A stretch of DNA of 64,000 nucleotides, taken from assembly GCA_003013855.2 (NCBI GenBank), contig PVNU02003862.1, positions 1,178,001-1,242,000 on the forward strand, given 5' to 3'. The DNA is from Liriodendron chinense. Lineage: Eukaryota; Streptophyta; Magnoliopsida; Magnoliales; Magnoliaceae. Position numbers and translations under genes: made by a program. Shown here one piece after another: positions 1 through 12,279 of the stretch; position 1 is the stretch's first letter; every line of letters starts with the position of its first letter. Below the pieces are notes generated by a model. It was not told the origin of the DNA. It saw nothing but the letters and a program-made list of their open reading frames with translations, and ran no database searches.

Positions 1-1261
1 AAATGCTGATGTATTTGGCGAATAAGTAAAGAAATTTATAATCATTATATTTTTTTGTATTATTATCGTGAAAATCTTGAATCCAATTCATGATACTAAT
101 TATATTTTGGTAATAATTTTATGTTAAAGTAATTTAAAAATCTCATTATTATACTTTTAGAATTGATAAACAAAACAAGGGAATCAGCAGTCAAATGCAT
201 ATGTTGTCCGGAGAGAAGTAATTTATAATCTTTACACATTTGTTTTGCACTCCATGTTAATTAGTCAAACAAATAGGCTTTTGATGTACATACGATGTAC
301 CCTAAGGGCAATCCTACGTTTTGGTTCATGCTTGGAGGATCAAGACAATTTAGATGGTGAAAGTCATAGGATTTGGTAAACCAAAAAAAATAATCTTAAG
401 TGGACTTTCAAATTGTTGATCCTTTAGCTCTTGCCCCATAAGGCCAACTTTAGCTCAACAGTCTTGTTGGGCTAAGGTTAGGGCAAGGTATTTTTGGTCC
501 AATTAGGGCTAGGCCTTGGGCCAAAACGAGAGCATAGTACATTGGGGCCAGGCTAGGGCTGACCTGAGGTGACCTGGCCATAGCTCATCTCGTGTCACCC
601 CTACTTGCACATGTGGATTGCATACTAAGTGAACTCTGTGGGCCCTAATATGATGTGCCTCTAATCTATGTTATTCATTTGTTTTTATTTGCTAGCTCAT
701 TTTACCGCATGGAACCAAATTTAAAGCATATCCAAAGCTTAAGTAAAGCATGTAAGAAGACAGATATCCATTGTGGAAACCTTTATAGGGTGATGGTGAT
801 GTTTATTTGTCATCCAACATGTTCATAAGATCACATGGACATGGATGAAGGGGGAAACAAAAATATAAGCTTGATCTGAAACTTCTATGGCCCTAAGAAG
901 TTTTCAATTGTAGGTGTTCAATTCCCTCTGTTTCCTTGGTGCGGTCCGCTTGAGCTTTACATATGCTTAAATTTGTACTCCTGCCCCAAAATGAGCTGGA
1001 AAAATGGATGGACAGTATGGATAAGACACCCACATCACGGTGGGCCCCACAGTTTACACGGTATGCAATCCTGCTCCCTACTAGCCAAGCCTATATATAT
1101 ATTTAAATAACCCAAGACCCGACCCGTTTAGCTGTCGGGTTCAATTCCAAATTTGGCCCGGAAAGCGCTGTTGATGTCCAGGCCCAGTTGGGTGTGGCCC
1201 ACTTTCACCCTATTTGTAGGACCTCAAAAAGCTTCCCTCATTTCTTCTTCGGCAAAGAGCC
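1..1261. other. 5' flanking region of XRCC4
   Basis: No coding sequence is recognised here. Positions about 700-1060 carry a degraded piece of the dispersed repeat seen throughout the window (words such as 'gatggacagtatggataa' and 'cacggtgggccccacag'). The first 600 bases are AT-rich with no recognisable element. The last 200 bases before the XRCC4 start hold a TA-rich stretch and should contain the promoter and 5' UTR. Confidence 0.5.
1092..1108 (+). promoter_or_regulatory. Possible TATA element of XRCC4
   Basis: A run of alternating TA followed by TTTAAAT lies about 155-170 bp upstream of the XRCC4 ATG, a plausible TATA-box distance for a short 5' UTR. It could equally be a simple TA repeat, and no start-site evidence is visible. 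Confidence 0.25.
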
Positions 1262-1412
1262 ATGGATTCAACAACCAGACACACCTGTCTCAGGCTAGAG
1301 ATAGAAGGAGAAGAAGGCAAGGGCAAAAGCGTAATTTTCATCAAAGGCACCTGGTTCGCTTCCCACTTCAATCTTTCCATCACAGACGGATTCAATGCTT
1401 GGACTTGCAACG
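1262..1412 (+). CDS. XRCC4: XRCC4 exon 1
   Basis: Encodes residues 1-50 plus one base of codon 51. The ATG is chosen because the protein then starts MDSTTRHTCLRLEI, matching the start of plant XRCC4. The donor is G|GTAATA at 1413-1414. The intron falls after WTCN, inside the head domain. Confidence 0.9.
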
Positions 1413-4400
1413 GTAATAAAGACATAAAAGAAGAAAAGAAAAGAAATTTTTAGTTCTGTTTCATTCTTTCTTTCTCCTGTTTTGAGATTTTTAATACAGA
1501 TTTCTTGTTTTTCAAATGACAATGAAACCCCATGTTTTTGATAGACACGCCATATTTGTCTACTTTTGGTAGTAGAGTAGTTCCATGATTGCACTATTAT
1601 AATACTAAGAAGTACAAGAATGGGGTGAAACTATATTTGAGATTTTCAATGCAAAATTGTAGTTTTTTTTTTTTTAATGTTAAATACACCCCTATAATTT
1701 TGATAGACAAGCACTGTTTTCCTACTTTTGGTTATGGAGTAGTAGGGTATAGAAGAGTGGGTCAATTCATAAAAAAATATAGGGTGTAGATATTAGCTCC
1801 ATTTTTCTTTTTTATTTATCATTTCTATTTTATTTTATTTGGGGGCAGCATCGGAATCGGAGGTCTCCGAGAGGGCAGATCAGTGGGACCAGCCGGTTAC
1901 AGAATACATCGAGGCTTCTGAAAGATATCTTGGGTATCAACAGCCGGGTTCAGTGTATCAATTTGTGGATGCTGGGAATGGTGACAAAAGAGTCAGTAAT
2001 CCTTACTCTTTTCTTTGTATCTGTTTCATGTCGATGAGATATGTCTTTGGATGGCGGAATGGCTTTCTTGTTGGAAGCATAGTTCAAAAACCTGAAAGCT
2101 TTACTTGACTTGTTGTTCAGTCAAATCGGGTTGACTTGAAGACTAGATCCAATGCGATTCGGTATCTAATAATTATAAAATAGAAAAAATTAAGATTAGT
2201 AATAAATATCAAAATATTTATGTTTAGTATATAAGTAATGTTGTGGGTGATTCCGACCTGGTCCTGCACATGGGAATAAAGCACGCAAGCCAAAAGGCCC
2301 AAGTAAAAGTCCTCGGCTCTGTCATCGCAAGTCAGAGCCGAGCAGAGTTGAAGAGAGCTTGCAAGCTAGAGCTACATCCTACGAGCTGAAGTTCAATGAC
2401 CAATGATCCGAGCAGGGAGATCATTCACACAGGACGACTTGTCCAAGGAAGACCAGCCCAAGGACAACCTGTTCGAGATCATTCACACATGACGACCTGT
2501 CCGATGAAGACCTGCCCGAGGTCATTCACATAGGACGACTTGCCCAAGGTGATTCACATAGTACAGGTAAGCAGCCGAAACCACCGAGCAGAGGTGGAGT
2601 GAGGCCAAGCTCATAAATCCGACTAGGGAAAAAATTTACAAGGGATGCCCAGTCCCGCCAGCATCACAGATAGTAGGCCGAGCTGATCTATTAGAGCACG
2701 GAGCTCGGTAAGAGAGGACTCACCCGCCAAGGAAGATCTACAATGTAGGTGAGAAGCCCAAGGGGAGGAGCTCGGACGCCGAGCTCCACATCCCGAGCAG
2801 AATAGGACGACCATTGCCAGAAGAGCGGTGCGACAAACCCGAGTTGATTTCTGCCAAATTCGGACGAGATAAGGATCCGGCTCCACCTCAGTCGAGAATT
2901 TCTCTTACAATTACGGGACGAGACTCCCGCCCATTTATGACTCTTCCAACATATCTTAGAAGAGCTCTGACACTCAAAACCTTCCCCACTCCCTATAAAT
3001 AGGGCATGGATCTATAGAACAAGGTACGCAACTATTCACCTTAGAACCCTGTACGATTGTCCTACTTGCCCGACTTAGGCATCAGAGAGTCCCGTGCCGA
3101 CATCGGCTCCTCTCCCCTGTCTCCTACTATTATGTATAGGTTCAGACGATCGCCATTGGAGTTCCAGATCTCTTCTTCAAAGGGAACGAACGTCACTAAG
3201 AAGATCATTAGGCCGACATTAGCCGACCTCACGTGTTGTCCAAATTTCAACAACGACAAGTAATATAAAATAGAAAAACAAACAATTAGACATTGAATAG
3301 GATGCGGGTTAAGGGTGTTGCTTCTTGTGCTCGAGGTGAAGTGGCTAATTTGCACCAACCCTTACATATATTTTTTTAATAAATCATTTAACAAGGCAAG
3401 TGACTTGATTCAAGTCACCTGAGTTGCGTTAGCTGAGTCGGCAGATTGTCTCAATGAGTCTCCCTGAGTTGGAACTAAGCCACTTCTAGAACCGAGTTCC
3501 TGTTGACCGACTTGGCTCAATATCTTGCTGAGTCAAGTTAAGTTGGTCGAGTTTCAACTCAATTAGTGAGTTCAAAATGTGGACGCTATTTATCAATTGG
3601 GTTTGTTTTATGAGAAAAAATAGCCATACTCTAGTAAGAGTGTGATGGTTCTTGTTGTCACTGAGATTTGGACAATACGTGAGGTCGACTGATGCCGGCT
3701 TGAGGATCTTCTTAGTGACGTTCGGTCCCTTTGAAGAAGAGATTTGGAACTCCAATGACAATCGTCTGAACCTGCACAAAATAGTAGGAGACAAAGAAGA
3801 GGAGTCGGTGTCCGGCAGAGGACTATTTGATGCCTAAGTTAGGCAAGTAGGACAATCATATAGGGTTCTAGGGTGAATAGTTGCGTACCTTGTTTTGTAA
3901 ATTCCTGCCCTATTGATAAGGCGCCGGGAAGGTTTTGGGTGTTAGGGCCCTTTTAGGATTCGTTAAGAGAGTTATAAATGGGCGGGAGTCTCGTCCCGTA
4001 ACTATCGGAGAGATTCTCGGCTGAGGTGGAGTCGGACCCTCATTTCACTAGATTTAGCGGAAACCGCACTGGATTTGTTGCGCCGCTCCTCTGGCAATAA
4101 TGGTCCTGGTCTTCTTGGGATGTGGAGGTCGGCGTCTGAGCTCCTCCCCTTGGGCTTCTTGCCCGGATTGTAGATCTTCCTCGGGAGGTGAGTCCTGTCT
4201 TACCGAGTTCCATGTTTTGATAGCTCAGCTCGGCTAACTGTCCGTGATGTTGGCGGGACTGGGCATCCCTTGTAGATGTTTTCCCTGGTCGGATCTATGA
4301 GCTCGGCCTCACTCCACCTTTGCTTGGTGGTTTTTGGCCGCTTACTTGTATTGTGTGAATGAGCTCGGGCAAGTTGTCCTGTGTAAATGACCTCAGGCAG

Positions 4401-5020
4401 GTCGTCCTGTGTGAATGACTTTGGGCAGGTCGTCCTGGGACGGGTCATCCTCGGACAGGTCGTCCTTGGGCTGGTCTTCCTCAGACAGGTCGTCCTGTGT
4501 GAGTGACCTCCCTGGTCAGTCCTTGGTTGTCGGACTTCGGCTCGTAGAATGTAGCTTTTGGCTTGCAGGCTCTCTTCAACTCTGCTCGGCTCTCACTTGC
4601 GATGGCAGAGCCGAGGACTTTTACTGGGTCTTCCCGTGTGCATGACTAAGTCGGAATCACCCACAATAGTTGTCCCTCACTTTCGAGGTCGACTTGTCGG
4701 GCTTGAAAGTAAGATCTTTAACTAGTTTGGTCATGTGGGAACCTTGAAATTTCGCGCTAGCGCTTGGATTTCGCCAATTGGATGAGTTTGGAAGTGGACA
4801 AAGTTTAGAGGTGCTTTCCCAATCTGGACCATTCGTGGACAGACTTTTCTAAGTTGGAGAAGTCCTGACCTGTTGACAAGGAAGGGGTCGCTGGGGACGC
4901 CGCCAAGTAGAAGGGCCCTAACCTACTTAGACGGTCTCGTCTTCACCCTCAGGTCCTGCTGGTTGAGTTGCTAGACTCCTCAACAGTCCCTTTGATTTTG
5001 TGGCCTCTCTTAGTGGGTGT

Positions 5021-5061
<41 letters not shown>

Positions 5062-8000
5062 CTGATTGCCCACCCCCACTCTTGCGACCGAACGCTTTTT
5101 CTGTGCGGTGAAAGCGGTAGGGGTGAGCTACTGTATGGGTGTCTCCTATGGACACCTGTCGTGCTTAAGATTGACTTCTGGTCAGGTCGGCAAATGATCT
5201 GCTGTGCTGGTGTTTCCTTTGGACACATTTTGTGCTTGATCTTACCAACTGGTCAAGTCGACATGGTAGGGTGGCCTCGTAGGCTTGCCAACTGCGTTAG
5301 GTCGGCATGATAGGGTGGCCTCGTAGGCTTGCCAACTGCGTTAAGTCGGCTTGGTAAGATGGCCTCGTAGGCTTTTCAACTTTGTTAGGTCGATATGGTA
5401 GGGTGGCCTTGTGGACTTAGCTCATTTGGGGAGAGCTGTTAGGGTGGCTTCGTGGGCTTAGGTCATTCGGAGAGAGCTGCGAGGGTGACCTCGTGGGCTT
5501 AGTTCATTCAGGGAGAGCTGTTAGGGTGGTCTCGTTGGCTTAACTCATTCGGAGAGAGCTGTTAGGGTGGCCTTGTAGGCTTAGCTCATTCGGGAAGAGC
5601 TGTTAGGGTGGCCTTGTAGACTTAGCTCATTCGGGAAAAGCTGTTAGGGTGGCCTCGTAGGCTTAGCTCATTCGGGAAGAGCTGTTAGGGTGGCCTTGTA
5701 GACTTAGCTTATTCGGGAAAAGCTGTTAGGGTGGCCTCGTTGTCTTAGCTCATTCAGAGACAGCTGCTAGGGTGGCCTCGCCGTCTTAGCTCATTTGGGA
5801 AGAGCTGTTAGGGTGGCCTCGTAGTCTTAGTTCATTTGGGTAGAGTTGTTAGGGTGGCCTCGTAGGCTTAGCTCATTCAGGGAGAGCTGTTAGGGTGGCC
5901 TTGTAGGCTTAGCTCATTTAGGAATAGCTGTTAGGGTAGAGAGGTTGGCTATGGAGCTTGCTCCTTCCTGGATAAAGTTTGGTGGGAGGGCTTAGTTGTA
6001 GCAGAGGCCTTCCCTTTCGTCTTCGCCATTAAATAGGGAGAGGAAGAGCTAGAACTGTTTGCCGAGCTCGAAAACGGTGAGAACACAGCTTTATCGGTTC
6101 TCACAGACGGCACCAACTGTTGTCGTCGAGATTTGGACAACGCGTGAGGTCGATTGATGATCTTCTTAGTGACGTTTGGTCCCTTTGAAGAAGGGATCTG
6201 GAACTCCAATGACGATCGTCCGAACCTGCACAGAATAGTAGGAGACAAGGGAGAGGAGCCGGTGTCCGGCAGGGGACTCTTCGATGCTTAAGTCAGGCGA
6301 TTAGGACAATTGTATAGGGTTTTAGGGTGAATAGTTGCATACCTTGTTCTGTGGATCCTGCCCCTATTTATAGGGCGTGGGGAAGGTTTTGGGCATTAGA
6401 GCCCTTCTAGGATATGTTATGAGAGTCATAAATGGGCAGGAGTCTCGTCCCATAACTGTAGGAGAGATTCTCAGTTGAGATGGAGCCAGATCCTTATCTC
6501 ATTTGGATTTGGCGGAAATCGCCCCAGATTTGTCACGCCGCTCCTCTGGCGGTGGTTGTCCTGGTTTGCTCGGGATGTGGAGCTCGGCGTAGGAGCTCCT
6601 CCCCTTGGGCTTCTCACCCGGATTGTAGATCTTCCTCGTAGGGTGAGTCATCTCTTACTGAGCTTCTTGCTCTGATAGCTCAGCTCGGTCTACTGTTTGT
6701 AACGTTGGCGAGACTGGGCATCCCTTTTAGATGTTTCCCCTGGTTGGATCTATGAGCTCGGTCTCACTCCACCTCTGCTCAGTGCTTTCGGCCACTTACT
6801 TGTACTGTATGAATAACCTCGGGCAAGTCGTCCTGTGTGAATCTCGGATAGGTCGTCCTTGGGCTGGTCTTCCTCTAATAGGTCGTCCTGTGTGAATGAC
6901 CTCGGGCAGGTCTTCCTCGGACAGGTCTTCCTGTGTGAATGACCTCCCTGCTTGGATAATTGGTCGTCAGACTTCTGCTCGTAGGATGTAGCTCTGGCTT
7001 GCAGGCTCTCTTAAGCTCTGCTCGGCTTTGACTTGCGGTGGTAGAGCCGAGGACTTTTACTTGGGCCTTTTGGCTTGCGTGCTTTATTCTCGTGTGCAGG
7101 ACCAGGTCGGAATCACCCACATTAGTTAAAATAAAACCGTCCAAATTGGAGGCCCTACTTTAGATGGGCGCTAAACTAAAAACTTATATGAAAATGATGT
7201 GTGAAGTGGCTGGTTGCTGGACATTAATGCACAATTAAAATGGAAAGGTGATGTAGGGGCATGCGATGACCTAACCCTAGATGCATGTATATTCAGTTGG
7301 AAGATATTTAAATAATAAAATTACGAAACTAACTACTTTCAATCAGAGGAAACTAACAAATCTCAACACGAAGATGAGATCCGTCCGTCCGGATCATGCC
7401 CCTTAGCATAAAACTACGTAAAATCGTAAAACAGGGAGGATCTAGGGATATGAGGATATCCCAGATCCAGCATAGACCAGTCCACAGCCAAGTTTGGATC
7501 CGGTTCTCATAGCTAGGCATCCCTCTTTTCGATCGTACAAAAAAAAAAGGGGGTTCAGAAAAGGACGAAGGATGTCGAAAAACAATGGGTTCTCATAAAC
7601 TAAGAATTAGGAATCAAAAGAAGCTTACCCTTCCTCGCATCTTGAAGAAATAGAGAAGAGAAAACGGGAAACTCCGGGGTGGAATCCTCAACACCCGATG
7701 GCCAATCCTGAAACCCTAATCTTTCAAACAAAGAGGAAGAAGCACACGAATTTTCTATTCATTCAATGATTTCGAAATAAGGTTTCTCACAGTATATATG
7801 AGCTACGAAAATAAAAAAAGTGCACTAAAGTGCTTGAAAACCAAAGAAATAACATAAAAACGCCTAAAGTAAATAACGACATGAAAGCGCCTAGAAACAA
7901 GGAAATAAACAGAAAAGCGCCTAAACGTAAATCCGCTCCATGGTCCAGCGGTCATGATGCTTCTGCGCGATGCTGCAGCTCGCGTACTCGTGGCGCGTCA

Positions 8001-11000
8001 GAAAATGGGCTCAATGGGCCCGGCGTCCATCCACATCAACTCGCTTGCTCCAACACTCGATCTGCAACATCGCCTCCTCTGGTACACTCTAAAGGGTGCA
8101 CCACTGATGTCCGCATCAAAAGGTAGTCAATTTGGCATGTGGGCCTTGATCAACATCAAATACATGCATGGTATATGTTGTTTGTTAGATGGGGCTGATA
8201 CTCGTGTGCAATGTTTGCAGTTGTCATGGACGTTTGAAAAGCAAGGAGTGAAGTTAGAATGGCGATGGAGATGCCAGGCTTCATCATATAGTAAGCAAAC
8301 TACAGCTGGAATCTTGGATTTTCTTATGGATGCAAATATACGACTGAGTGTAAGGCTTTTTGTCCTTGATCACTGCCCATAAGTTTTCTTTAGTTTTATC
8401 TTACTGTTTTCATCTTTTCTTTTGAAGTTTGCATGTAGAGCTTTGCTAATTGAAGTTTGCATATAGAGTTAGAAGGCATTTTTACATGCCACACATGTTC
8501 TAGCCTTCCAAATTGATATGAGATCCAATCCATTCATCACAGGTGTAACCCTATGTAGATGCTCTTGCCTAAGAATCAGGTATGTCCACTTGTTGTGGAC
8601 CACAGTTAACAAAACAAATGCCGTCATCTTCATCATCATTATCATCATCTAAGCCTCATCCCAACTAATTGGGGTTGGCTACGTGAATCCTTTTTGTCCA
8701 TTCCATTCTATCAAGGGCCATAACTTCAATTAGATCATAGGTCATCAAGACTTCTCTTACTACCTCCACCTATGTCCTTTTCGGCCTTCCACTTGCCCTT
8801 CTAGATCCTTCAGTTTATACCATCTCACTCCTAGACGGTGCAATTCTTGGTCTCTGTTACACGACAAAACCATCCAAGTCTACTTTCTCTCATCTTATTA
8901 CCTATTGGCGCTACTCCTTAATTCTGTTGAATGCCTTCATTTCTATTTCTATCTTTCCCTGACTTGCCACTCATCCATCTCAACATCCTCATTTAAACTA
9001 CACTCATCTCAACATCTTAACGAAACACATGTACATCTAAAAAAACTTGGTTGTAGTTTTCTTACCCTTCAACTGTTTCTAACATCGAGGACCACCCACT
9101 ACATGGACCCCTTTTTTTGGGCAAGAAAATCTACACAGTCAAACCCACCTGATGGATGGCTTGGATATTAACCTTGTCGCCCCACTGGCACATGTGGTGG
9201 CGTGTGCATGAGCTGCTTGTAGATACATGTGAGCATTTGATGTGGATTTTGTAAATTATTATCAATTTGTTATGAATCTGTCTTTGATTTCTTAACTCAC
9301 TGGATGATCCCACTTAATATTCTCGGGGATTGTGGCAGAACAAAGCCCTCGGATTTTGATTTGGTAATTTTCGTCTTTGTATGGGTTTGAAATTCATTGT
9401 GTATTATTTTGCTCATAGACGTTTCGCATGATGGCTGAAGCTTAAGTTTACTTCTCGAGGACCTATTAGTGGCTCCCTAGACCTCCGTAAAATGTGGTTG
9501 ACCCCAGCTTCTGCCACACATGGGCATGTCATGGCAGTCAGAACCAGTTAAGAGTGAAAAGCCTTTCCTTTAGTTAGAATATCCAATCAGTGTAGCCCAC
9601 CTCATGGAAATCTCAGATCTCATTAACGGTTGCCATACTGGCACATGATGGACAGGGCTCTGCATGTATATGGGTTTTAGCAAATTGCCAACAGGGCTCC
9701 CATCTTTGTTGCTTGGGAATACCATTATTTGAATTATTATCAAGTTAATGGATATGAAGAGTTTGACTGGCCTGGAGTAGTTAGAAATTTCCAGCATTTT
9801 CTTGGGCATTTCCTCCTAAGGGGAGGGGTTTCTGCATCAGCTACCGTCATCAGAATTCATGGTTTCAATCCATGTTGTCTTTTGGATCAGTGTTTCTTAA
9901 AAATTAATAGAAATCATTATTGATGGAATGTCATTGCCCTGCTTTGTGAAAATATTATTCTTTGATTATTTATTTGCTTTTCCATGCCTATATGTTCGTG
10001 GAGACTATGCATTTCTGTTATATAAATTATCATTAAGTGTTTACTTGATTGATATTATATAGGAAGAAGTTGTTAGCAAGACCCAGTCACATGAGAGATT
10101 GAAAACTGAAGCTGAAAAATGCTTAGCACAAAGTGAGAAGTTCAAAGACGAGAAGGCGGAATTTGAATCTGCCATCTATGCGAAGGTATGATTTGAGTCC
10201 TGCAGTATCCAAAGATTATGCTTTGATTCTATTTGAGCTTGCCTTGAAGCTAGGAGTGTTTTTTCCCCTCTCTCTCTTAGACAATGATCCTTAACCTACC
10301 AAAACAACAACAACAACAACAAAACTAATTCTGTTTAGAAAAAAGAAAAAAGATTGTGTGCTCATAGGGTTGCACCATGAGCTGGCGCACACATTCCCCA
10401 ACCTCAATGGAGGCAGCAAGATTCTTAGGGCCCTTTTGAACGTGCTTCCTCAAAAGGGGGTTTTGCCAAAGAGGAGGTTTCAGCCTTCTTTTTTTGGGTC
10501 AATTAAAATAAATAAATAAATCAGATTGGTTTTCCCGAATCAGCATTGTAGCAGCTATTTTGTCAATCTCCCTAAGGGCATATTTGGATATGCAGAATCC
10601 ATGTAGAAATGGAAATTTCTTTCCACTGAAAAGACAGCTAGGCTGTTTGGATACATGTATTCCGGAAAGTAATTATTACCCTTAATCATAGTTAGGATTC
10701 TCCGGCATAAGAAACGAATGGACTGATGTCTAATGAATACGAGATTTTCACTTGCTATACAAACAAGACTCCTAAAAATGGAATTCATTTTTCAACAATT
10801 TTCTTGGAAACAATTATTGGTTTTTTTTTTTTTTTTTTCCCTCCATATTTTTCCCTTGGATTCCTTGTATCCAAACACACCCTCAGGGAGATCCTCTACT
10901 TATCCCTCTCAAAGTCAAATGTATAATACCTTTGGGATTTTTGGGACCTAGGCACTAGTGGTCTCCCACAACCACAACCTACAATAACAATAAGACCATA

Positions 11001-12195
11001 TTTGCACCCATACACAATGTTGGTGACATAGATATCATCTCGTGTTCTGAGTTTGATGTTGTGGCAAGTGAGTAGACCAAATTAGCTGGGCATGTTATTG
11101 AGTTTGACGTGCTCTCTAAACCAGGTAAATCCCAAGTCCCAACTTTCAGATATTGTTAGTGGAGAGGTTAACAATGTTCAGATTTTATTTATTTAAGAAT
11201 GACAATGTTAATAAATTTATTCCCAAACATAGAGAATTCTCACTTTTCAATCAGTAGAGACAAACAAAAGATGTTGCCACTCATAAGAAATGTCAATTAA
11301 TGAACTATTTAACAAATTCTGCTGTTGCTTAAATGAATGAATTTTAACTAGAGATTCATTGGACTCAGTTATTGGATGGAGTGGTGATAACAATCTAAGG
11401 CAACCCCAAATAGCTGGGAGAGGCTTATGATGATGATGGATTGGATAGTAGTTGATCTAGTGACCTTACAAGAGTCACGCATATACAAAGCTATATTTCT
11501 GTACAAATTAGGATTAAGGGTCCAGGTCTGGTCCAATGTTTTGACCCATTTAGAATCGGTTTGGGTTCGGTCCACCATTTCGGACCCGATTAAGAATTGG
11601 GTCTGGTTGGGTTGGGGCTGGTCTAGTTAATTTTACCAGTAATATTTATGGGAAATTGTACTATGAGGTCGACCTCATGGGAGCTTCCCATGAGGTCGAG
11701 CTTTGTGGGCCCCGCCGTGATTGTGTATCAGAAATCCATACCACGCATTTGGTGGGTCCCCACTGGTATGGGATATCCCAAAAAATCAGCCATATCCAGA
11801 ACTCCAGTGGGCCATACCACCTGAAACAGTGTGAAATCATGCTTAAAACATCTAAAAGCACTTGTTGGGGCTTACCTGAGTTTTAGATGCAGCTGAAACT
11901 TGGTGTGACCCCCCATCCAAGTGTGACAACTGACACACACAATGAATGGGCTGGATTTTGGAACCACATCTCAGTGGGCCCTATAAATGATCATGATGGT
12001 TTCAATGGGCGGGTAACCACTCTAAACTGCTGTCTGTGGTGTGGCCCACCTAAGTCATTGATTAAGCTGATTTTTAGGCTCATACCCCACCATGGAATGG
12101 TTCATCTGACTGATGGGGTGGATTTTTTATACACATCACAGTGGGGCCCACACAGCTCAACCTCATGGGAAGAGGTCGACCTCATAGTATCATTT

Positions 12196-12279
<84 letters not shown>

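Larger units (their letters stand above)
3653..7124 (-). mobile_element. Non-autonomous LTR retrotransposon in XRCC4 intron 2
   Basis: Two LTRs of about 1.01 kb (3653-4668 and 6118-7124), both in minus orientation, enclose 1449 bp of internal DNA. On the minus strand the internal part starts with a PBS-like TTGGTGCCGTCTGTGAG and a short open stretch beginning MAKTKGK (ATG at 6029). It then runs through a 41-bp minisatellite and ends with a purine-rich GTGAGGGA before the 3' LTR. No protease, RT or integrase is present, so this is a LARD/TRIM-like deletion derivative that would need proteins from a relative, probably Ty3/Gypsy judged by the PBS style. The flanks GTTCT and GTTAA match only at three bases, so the TSD is eroded or a boundary is off by a few bases. 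Confidence 0.82.

Noticed and set aside
1839..2108. 89-residue frame taken as a separate gene
   Set aside because: Its first part is XRCC4 exon 2. The rest is intron read-through past the GTCAGT donor.
4949..5310. His-Thr and Cys-Val repeat frames
   Set aside because: Products of the (GT)n microsatellite at 5022-5060.
5230..5940. CRISPR-like direct repeats
   Set aside because: Units are contiguous 41-mers without unique spacers, sit in a plant LTR element and have no cas genes. This is a minisatellite.
7954..8382. 142-residue frame as an independent gene
   Set aside because: It joins solo-LTR sequence, intron and XRCC4 exon 3 by chance. Only 8221-8349 is coding.
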